DNA of 64,000 bases from Methylobacterium bullatum (lineage in GTDB: Bacteria > Pseudomonadota > Alphaproteobacteria > Rhizobiales > Beijerinckiaceae), in NCBI GenBank assembly GCA_902712845.1, contig LR743504.1, positions 313,501-377,500 of the forward strand, in the 5' to 3' direction. Positions 59,164 through 64,000 of the stretch are shown piece by piece. A model generated the notes under the pieces. It saw only the letters and a program-made list of their open reading frames with translations, did not search any database and had not been told where the DNA came from. The position numbers and the translations under genes are program-made. Each line of letters starts with the position of its first letter. Position 1 is the stretch's first letter.

Positions 59164-59178
59164 TTTTGACACAGCCTC
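59164..59178. repeat. IS1182 terminal inverted repeat, right
   Basis: TTTTGACACAGCCTC, followed by the direct repeat GACC. It mirrors the left repeat with a single mismatch. Confidence 0.9.
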
Positions 59179-59280
59179 GACCCATGTCGGTCGTCAATCA
59201 CCTGGTCGGCCCGCTTGGAAGCGGATGTAGATACTCTCGGCTGGAAGATGATCCGCTTTGTGAGAGAAGGCGGCATCGCA

Positions 59281-59307
59281 TGTCACGACCGTGCAGATCG
59301 GTTCGTC
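59281..59307 (+). promoter_or_regulatory. Candidate ECF41 promoter, decarboxylase-like gene
   Basis: TGTCACG-N16-CGTC fits the published ECF41 pattern (TGTCACA around -35, CGTC around -10) with one mismatch in the -35 element. It lies about 48 bp upstream of the AhpD-like start at 59355 and 102 bp inside the right end of the IS. The sigma factor gene itself is 2.1 kb downstream. Confidence 0.6.
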
Positions 59308-59354
59308 TTAGCTTCGAACGTCGATCTCCGGCGCTCCGAGCACAAGGATGAGAC

Positions 59355-59810
59355 ATGAGCGAGAGCAAGCGACTGGTCTGGAACGAGGTGGCCCCGCAGG
59401 GGGCCAAAGCGCTCTATGGCATTCATCACTACATCACCACTGGCACTGATCTACCCAATGAGCTGATCCATCTCGTCTTTCTGCGAGTGTCGCAGATTAA
59501 TGGCTGCGCGCACTGCATCGACTTGCACACCCGGGATCTCCTCAAGACGATGCCGTTCGAGAAGGTCGCCCTGGTTCCGGTCTGGGCCGAGGTACCCCAC
59601 CTGTTTCCTGACCAATACCGCGCCGCGCTCGCGTGGGCGGAGGAAGTCACGCTGGTCAGCGATACTCACGCTTCCGATGAGGCCTATGCGGCCGCAAGCG
59701 CAGCCTTCGCGCCCAAGGATCTAGTGGACCTCACGATCACCATCGCGGCGATGAACGCGTTCAACCGCCTCGGTGCACCCTTCCGCCTCCCGGTTCAGGC
59801 AAAAATTTAG
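59355..59810 (+). CDS. Carboxymuconolactone decarboxylase/AhpD-like protein
   Basis: A 151-residue all-helical protein of the CMD/AhpD family. The redox motif CAHC lies in VSQINGCAHCIDLHTRDLL at about 48-66, giving a thiol pair with a nearby His as in AhpD-type alkylhydroperoxidases. The exact reaction is not determinable; proteins of this type act on hydroperoxides or lactones. It has a candidate ECF41 promoter and belongs to the class of genes typically linked to ECF41 sigma factors. Repeat B copy 2 lies just after it. Confidence 0.85.
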   Translation: MSESKRLVWNEVAPQGAKALYGIHHYITTGTDLPNELIHLVFLRVSQINGCAHCIDLHTRDLLKTMPFEKVALVPVWAEVPHLFPDQYRAALAWAEEVTLVSDTHASDEAYAAASAAFAPKDLVDLTITIAAMNAFNRLGAPFRLPVQAKI

Positions 59811-59841
59811 TCGGTTCTGCCCTCTGTCAGGGGCGGCGCGA

Positions 59842-59944
59842 GAGCGCTCTCCGCCGAAGTGGATGCCGGTACGGCGAAGAAGAGCGCGGCAAATCAAAGA
59901 CCTAGAGATGTGTCCCGACCCAACGTGGTCGGGCACAGCTCTAG
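59842..59944. repeat. Dispersed structured repeat B, copy 2
   Basis: 103 bp, about 94% identical to 22481-22583 with the same two potential hairpins. It begins 31 bp after the stop of the CMD/AhpD-like gene, again immediately downstream of a gene, and ends 79 bp before the next ECF41 promoter match. Confidence 0.85.
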
Positions 59945-60022
59945 CGCCGTCCCATTCCCGCGGACGTCAATCGATCTCCGGCGGCAGTTCCACCTCTCAC
60001 GTCGCTGATTTTTTCCGGGGCA

Positions 60023-60050
60023 TGTCACATTAGGACCGACCCGCCTCGTC
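60023..60050 (+). promoter_or_regulatory. Candidate ECF41 promoter, oxidoreductase-cupin-sigma unit
   Basis: TGTCACA-N17-CGTC matches the ECF41 pattern exactly in both elements. It lies 71 bp upstream of the epimerase/oxidoreductase start, in the spacer after repeat B. Since the cupin and sigma gene follow in the same direction, it may also feed positive autoregulation. Confidence 0.7.
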
Positions 60051-60120
60051 ATTTGTTCGACGGACGCCTGAAAGCGGCAAGGAGCCGCCCCGTCCGTTCT
60101 CGCACGAGGAGACGGGTATC

Positions 60121-60870
60121 ATGAAGATCGTGGTGATTGGCGGAAGCGGTCTCATCGGCAGGCATCTGACCGCCGAACTGTCGCGACAAGGACATGAGGC
60201 CATTGCGGCTTCACCGAGCAGCGGGGTGAATGCGCTGACGGGCGAAGGCTTAGCCAGGGTTCTTGCCGGAGCCGACGTCGTCGTTGACGTGTCGAACTCT
60301 CCGTCCTTTGAGGACGCGGCAGTGCTCGACTTCTTCGAGCGCTCTAGCCGCAACCTCCTCGCAGCGGAGCGCGAGGCGGGTGTGAAACATCACGTCGCCC
60401 TATCCATCGTCGGTACGGACCGCCTGAAGGGGAACGGATACTTCCTCGCGAAGGTCGCGCAGGAGCGATTGATCGCGGCTTCTGGCCTTCCCTACTCCAT
60501 CGTCCGGGCGACGCAATTCTTCGAGTTCGTCGCGACGATTGCCCAGGCTTCCGTCGCAGGCGACCGCATCGTTGTTCCCGATGCCGACTTCCAGCCGATC
60601 GCCGCCGCCGATGTAGCCGTAGCGCTCGCCGATGTCGCGCTTTCTCCCCCGCGCAACGCGACGATCGAGATCGCCGGGCCGGACCGGCTGCCGTTCCGCG
60701 ACTTCGTCGCCCGCTCGATCGCATCCACCGGCGACCGTCGGGAGGTGCTAGCCGACAGGGCGGCGCGCTACTTCGGCGCTGCGCTCGATAAGGGTTCGCT
60801 TGTTCCCGAGCATGCGGAAGCGGCACGGCTCGGGCGCACGCAGTTCGAGAGCTGGCTCGCTGCTGCCTGA
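60121..60870 (+). CDS. NAD(P)-binding epimerase/oxidoreductase (atypical SDR)
   Basis: A 249-residue Rossmann-fold protein of the NmrA/atypical SDR type. The nucleotide-binding motif is VVIGGSGLIGRHL at 4-16, and the segments VALSIVGTDRL and YFLAKVAQERLIAASGLPYSIVRAT (in parts) have the pattern of the epimerase group, with the usual YxxxK spacing replaced by YFLAK. The substrate is unknown. It lies next to a CMD-like gene and an ECF41 sigma factor, the context in which COE genes (decarboxylase, oxidoreductase, epimerase) occur. An exact ECF41 promoter match lies 71 bp upstream. Confidence 0.85.
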   Translation: MKIVVIGGSGLIGRHLTAELSRQGHEAIAASPSSGVNALTGEGLARVLAGADVVVDVSNSPSFEDAAVLDFFERSSRNLLAAEREAGVKHHVALSIVGTDRLKGNGYFLAKVAQERLIAASGLPYSIVRATQFFEFVATIAQASVAGDRIVVPDADFQPIAAADVAVALADVALSPPRNATIEIAGPDRLPFRDFVARSIASTGDRREVLADRAARYFGAALDKGSLVPEHAEAARLGRTQFESWLAAA

Positions 60871-60911
60871 ACCGCTGCGCTTCTCCCCATCCACGAAGAA
60901 AGACTCCTTCC

Positions 60912-61328
60912 ATGTTCAGAGCATTTCTGCTGGGCGCCCTCGTTGCCGTCTCCGTCGTTCCTGCGATGGCAGCCGATGTTGCGAGGGGCGGGGCCCGAGT
61001 CACGACGATCTTTGACCATCCACTACCTTCGGTTCCCGGCAAGAGCCCGCGCGGCGTCCTCGTCGAGTACGGTCCGGGCGGGTCCTCACCGTCCCACACC
61101 CACGCCGCATCTGCCTTCATCACGGCAACTGTGATTGAGGGCGCGGTGCGCAGCCGAATCAACGACAGCCCGGAGAAAGTCTTCCGCGTCGGCGAGAGCT
61201 TTGTCGAAATGCCCGGTGATCACCACGGTGTCAGCGCTAATGCCAGCGACGTCGAGCCCTCCAAGCTCCTCGCCGTCTTCGTCGTGGACACGGCTGACCG
61301 GGTTTTGACGATGCCGGACCGGCCCTAA
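60912..61328 (+). CDS. Exported cupin-domain protein
   Basis: A 138-residue protein with an N-terminal signal peptide (AFLLGALVAVSVVPAMA) and a single cupin barrel. The first cupin motif includes SHTHAASAFITATVIEGAV (in parts), with the metal-site His pair in HTHA; the second is VEMPGDHHGVSAN. It begins 41 bp after the oxidoreductase gene, with the sigma gene 95 bp further, so it is probably cotranscribed. A periplasmic sensor or enzyme in the ECF41 module is plausible; the ligand is unknown. Confidence 0.85.
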   Translation: MFRAFLLGALVAVSVVPAMAADVARGGARVTTIFDHPLPSVPGKSPRGVLVEYGPGGSSPSHTHAASAFITATVIEGAVRSRINDSPEKVFRVGESFVEMPGDHHGVSANASDVEPSKLLAVFVVDTADRVLTMPDRP

Positions 61329-61423
61329 CAGCGGCGGCGCGGGACCTCAGCTGTTAAAGGCGGCAAGGATAACCGATGGTCATCCACATTCGCTCAACCG
61401 GCTTCGTTTATGAGGAACGGCCC

Positions 61424-62329
61424 ATGTCGCAGGCCGAAATTGCCACGGCGACCTTTGAGTCCCATCGCGTGCGGCTGTTGCGCATTGCCTACCGCATGCT
61501 TGGCTCGCGCAGCGATGCGGAAGATGTCGTGCAGAATGCCTGGCTGCGCTGGGTGGCGGTGGACCAGACGAAGGTCTCTGCTCCCTATCCATTCCTCGCG
61601 CGCATCGTTACGCGCCTCTGCCTCGACGAGATGAAGTCGGCCCGCGCCCGCCGGGAGACCTACGTCGGCGCTTGGCTGCCCGATCCACTCGTCGAGAACG
61701 AGGAAGATGGGCTGGACAAAGATGACCTGACGCTGACGCTGATGATGGCGCTGGAGCGTCTGTCTCCGCTTGAGAGGGCGGCATTTCTCCTCCACGACGT
61801 CTTCGGCGTGCCTCTCGGCGAGGTGGCGGATGCGCTTGACCGGGAGGCGGCGGCTGTGCGCCAACTCGCCGTCCGGGCACGGCGGAACGTGGAGGCTGCG
61901 CGTCCGCGCTTCCCCGTAGGGCGCGAAGAGGGCGAGCGGATCGCACGGGCTTTCTTCGCGGCATCCACCAGCGGCGACACCGCAGCGCTGCGTACACTTC
62001 TCGCCGAGAATGCGGTGCTGCGCTCCGATGGCGGCGGCAAAGTTTTGGCCTTCCTCAACCCCATCACCGGATTGGACCGCCTCCTGCGCATGTTCGAGGG
62101 TGTGCGGCGCAAATGGGGTCAGGGCTGGGCGCAGATACTCGAACCCGTCTGGATCGACGGCTTGCCCGGCTATATCAGCCGCGAACGCGGCGACGTTCTC
62201 CAAACCACTGCGCTCGCCATCGAGGACGGCCGGATCACCGCGATCTACATCACCCGCAATCCCGACAAGCTCCGCCACGTTGCGCAGGCGCTCGCGGTGG
62301 CACCGGACCCCAACTTGCAGACACAGTAA
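61424..62329 (+). CDS. ECF41-family sigma factor (SigJ-like) with SnoaL-like C-terminal domain
   Basis: A 301-residue extracytoplasmic-function sigma factor. Sigma-2 spans about 10-75 (FESHRVRLLRIAYRMLGSRSDAEDVVQ in parts), sigma-4 about 102-157 (LSPLERAAFLLHDVFGVPLGEVADAL in parts), and a SnoaL_2-like domain about 170-290. The ECF41 hallmarks are all present: WLPDPL at 84-89, DGGGK at 202-206 and NPDKL at 279-283. In this family the C-terminal domain replaces a separate anti-sigma factor. GAGGAA precedes ATG 61424. Two promoter matches lie upstream of the neighbouring COE-type genes. Confidence 0.92.
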   Translation: MSQAEIATATFESHRVRLLRIAYRMLGSRSDAEDVVQNAWLRWVAVDQTKVSAPYPFLARIVTRLCLDEMKSARARRETYVGAWLPDPLVENEEDGLDKDDLTLTLMMALERLSPLERAAFLLHDVFGVPLGEVADALDREAAAVRQLAVRARRNVEAARPRFPVGREEGERIARAFFAASTSGDTAALRTLLAENAVLRSDGGGKVLAFLNPITGLDRLLRMFEGVRRKWGQGWAQILEPVWIDGLPGYISRERGDVLQTTALAIEDGRITAIYITRNPDKLRHVAQALAVAPDPNLQTQ

Positions 62330-62753
62330 TCAGACAGCGCCCCCCCCGAAGTCGCCTTACCCGACATTCAGCCCCTCAAGGTGTACCCCGGCCGTTGGAA
62401 GCTGAAGGCAATAACCGCCAAGGTCGCGGCCAACCGCCCTTTGGACTTCGGTCGACAGTAGGAAGCAGGCGCGGCGCGATATCCGGTCTTGCGTGCTGCC
62501 GCCTGAAAGCGGATCAGCGGAAATCCACCCAACGCAGTCGTCGACCTCTGCCGCGTTAACAGCCGGGAAGCGAACCTTCCCGGGGACCGCAACGGGTCGG
62601 GAGCGGCCCCAGGCAGCGGGTTCCATCCGTCGGATTTCGACCACTCGGTGGAGCTTGGGCTTGCCAACGCGAACCTTGTTTGCCGCTCTCAAGACAACTC
62701 CCGTCGTGCCGTGAGCGAGAGACGACGGTGACCGGGAGTTTTGTAAAGCAGTT
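62330..62753. other. Intergenic region, sigma factor / histidine kinase
   Basis: 424 bp between converging genes. No supported gene is present; ORFs on both strands lack start sites and protein-like composition. Segments such as GAAAGCGGATCAGCGG and GGAAGCGAACCTTCC resemble degraded intergenic repeats common in this group, but no second copy was aligned in the window. Confidence 0.45.
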
Positions 62754-64000
62754 TTACGCCGGGAGGGTCATGACGACGCGAAGTCCCGGCCGGTTGTCTT
62801 GCAGCGCGAGTGTGCCCTGATGGAGGCGCACCACCGCATTGATGAGACTGAGCCCGAGCCCGAATCCCGGCAGGGACCGCGCTTCCTCCAGACGGACGAA
62901 CCGGCCGAGCACGCGCCCGCGCGCCTCCTCGGGAATGCCCGGACCGTTGTCGGAAACGATGACCGCAATGCCCGGTCCGCGCTCTTCGGCGGTGACACGC
63001 ACCGTTCCGCCGGCGCCGCCATATTTCACCGCATTGTCGATGAGGTTGGCGAGGGCCTGGCCCACGAGTTCGCGATTACCACGAATCATGAGCCCTTCTG
63101 GCGCCTCGATGACGAGGTCCATCCCCCGCTCGGACGCCAGCGCCTCGTAGAGTTCACCGACTTCCTGCGCCACGAGGCCGAGGTCGAACCGGGCCATGAT
63201 CTCCTGCGCGTTTCCGGCTTCCAGCCGCGCGATCATCAGGAGAGCATTGAAGACCCGGATCAGGCCGTCGCTCTCCTCGATGACGCCCTCCATGGCGGCA
63301 CGCAATTGCTCGGGCGTGTCGGCGCCGTGGAGCGCTTCGTCGGCGCGGTTTCGCAGCCGGGTCAGTGGCGTCTTGAGATCATGGGCGATATTGTCGGAGA
63401 CTTCGCGCAAGCCGCGCATCAACTCACCGATACGCTCGAGCATCTCATTGAGATTGCTCGCCAGGCGATCGAGTTCGTCGCCGTTTCCGGCCACCGCGAG
63501 CCGCCCGTCGAGGTCGCCGGCCATGATCCGGCGCGTCGTCTCCGTCATGGCGTCGACCCGCCGGAGGACGCGGCTGGCCACGAACCATCCCCCGACGACG
63601 CCGAGGACGACGACCAGGGCGACGGAAGAACCGAAGGTCGTGGCGATGATGGAGCGCAGCCGGTCACGCTCCTCTACGTCGCGTCCGACGACGAGGCGGA
63701 ATCCTCCGGGAAGAACGAAGACCTGCAGAATGGCGTGGTGGTCGAGGACGTCGGATTGACCGCTGCGGGCATAGGCGGCCTCGGTCTGGCCGGGCTGTGC
63801 CAGGGTTCCATCGGCGAGCGCGCCCACATTGCCGACGACCCGCTCTCCCGCCGCCGTCGTGACGAGATAGAGAGAGGCTCCCGGTTCGCCGGCCCGGCGT
63901 TCGACGACGGAGATCAGCCGGCGCAAGCCTCCGGCCTTGTACTGTTCCGACAGACCGTTGATCTCGGCCTCGATGGTCGACACCATCTGGTCGTCGAGGA
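62754..64000 (-). CDS. Sensor histidine kinase (C-terminal part; cut by window edge)
   Basis: The frame stays open to the window end, so the true N-terminus is missing; about 414 residues are visible. A periplasmic sensor portion, one membrane helix (SSVALVVVLGVVGGWFVA), a HAMP domain, a HisKA domain with the phosphorylatable His in NIAHDLKTPLTRLRNRADE (in parts) and the HATPase blocks (ALANLIDNAVKYG, SDNGPGIPEEARG and GFGLGLSLINAVV) are all present. The chain starts LDDQM at the edge, suggesting more sensor domain upstream. It is a two-component sensor; its response regulator is presumably just outside the window. Confidence 0.93.
   Translation of the reverse strand, partial: LDDQMVSTIEAEINGLSEQYKAGGLRRLISVVERRAGEPGASLYLVTTAAGERVVGNVGALADGTLAQPGQTEAAYARSGQSDVLDHHAILQVFVLPGGFRLVVGRDVEERDRLRSIIATTFGSSVALVVVLGVVGGWFVASRVLRRVDAMTETTRRIMAGDLDGRLAVAGNGDELDRLASNLNEMLERIGELMRGLREVSDNIAHDLKTPLTRLRNRADEALHGADTPEQLRAAMEGVIEESDGLIRVFNALLMIARLEAGNAQEIMARFDLGLVAQEVGELYEALASERGMDLVIEAPEGLMIRGNRELVGQALANLIDNAVKYGGAGGTVRVTAEERGPGIAVIVSDNGPGIPEEARGRVLGRFVRLEEARSLPGFGLGLSLINAVVRLHQGTLALQDNRPGLRVVMTLPA

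Larger units (their letters stand above)
57603..59178. mobile_element. Complete IS1182-family insertion sequence
   Basis: 1576 bp bounded by terminal inverted repeats GAGGCCGTGTCAAAA and TTTTGACACAGCCTC (14 of 15 matching) and flanked by a perfect 4-bp target duplication GACC (57599-57602 and 59179-59182). It holds one intact transposase gene. It lies between the glnE upstream region and the decarboxylase-like gene, 102 bp from that gene's candidate ECF41 promoter. Intact ends, target duplication and open reading frame point to a fairly recent insertion. Confidence 0.92.

Noticed and set aside
62357..62692. 111-residue minus-strand ORF in the gap before the histidine kinase gene
   Set aside because: No ribosome site, no recognisable domain and repeat-like DNA; treated as non-coding.

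Overview
The window is high-GC chromosomal DNA of an alphaproteobacterium of the Rhizobiales, most likely Methylobacterium/Methylorubrum or a close relative. The main clues are PqqA precursor peptides of the methylotroph type, an LdtR-type MarR regulator, a rhizobial-type PmtA-like methyltransferase, DUF2093 and YqgE proteins, an Asp-rich HemB metal site, and a dnaK promoter matching the alphaproteobacterial heat-shock consensus. This assignment comes from family recognition only; no database search was run. About 55 protein genes, one tRNA-Glu(CTC), one complete insertion sequence and several dispersed repeats can be supported.

Layout. 1-4.6 kb: malQ (cut by the window edge) coupled to treZ, then a YidB-like protein and mgtE. 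5.1-5.4 kb: two tandem pqqA genes closed by a terminator, with no other pqq gene nearby. 5.5-7.2 kb: four small unassigned genes, one resembling the 4-fold beta flower family. 7.5-9.7 kb: ldtR, a DUF6163-like membrane protein and 3-hydroxyisobutyryl-CoA hydrolase. 10-13.2 kb: hemB, a small lipoprotein, a soluble MCP/Cache protein behind a sigma-54 promoter match, and an RDD protein. 13.3-16.1 kb: a coupled GT2-GtrA / GT39 pair for lipid-linked sugar transfer. 16.5-25.8 kb: bpt, a TonB-dependent siderophore receptor, purB, a D-amino-acid transaminase, a small secreted protein, purA and a large single-span membrane protein. 26-28.4 kb: rpoH, rluD and tRNA-Glu. 28.4-35.8 kb: an SGNH hydrolase, a membrane acyltransferase, a phosphoesterase, then an envelope operon (lysophospholipid-acyltransferase-like, waaA, lpxK) ending in a convergent overlap with a DUF2093 gene.

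36-39.3 kb is a compact nucleoside-salvage operon (cdd-pnp-deoC-deoA). 39.5-44 kb holds a Gly/His-rich secreted protein, a PmtA-like methyltransferase, dnaJ and dnaK. 44.5-57.4 kb mixes an exported protein, yqgE, a lower-GC GT61 glycosyltransferase, a peroxiredoxin, ligA coupled to a DnaQ-type exonuclease with a SWIM zinc finger, msrQ, an adenosine-kinase-like PfkB kinase and glnE. 57.6-59.2 kb is an intact IS1182-family element with 4-bp target duplication.

59.3-62.3 kb is the most coherent regulatory unit: a carboxymuconolactone-decarboxylase-like gene, an NAD(P)-binding epimerase/oxidoreductase, an exported cupin, and an ECF41 (SigJ-like) sigma factor with a fused SnoaL-like domain. Two sites matching the ECF41 promoter pattern (TGTCAC-N16/17-CGTC) sit upstream of the decarboxylase-like gene and of the oxidoreductase, so the sigma factor probably controls both. 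The window closes inside a sensor histidine kinase gene on the minus strand.

The strongest leads are the ECF41 module, the orphan tandem pqqA pair, the sigma-54 promoter in front of the MCP/Cache protein, the exonuclease-SWIM fusion behind ligA, and two families of structured dispersed repeats of 116 and 103 bp.
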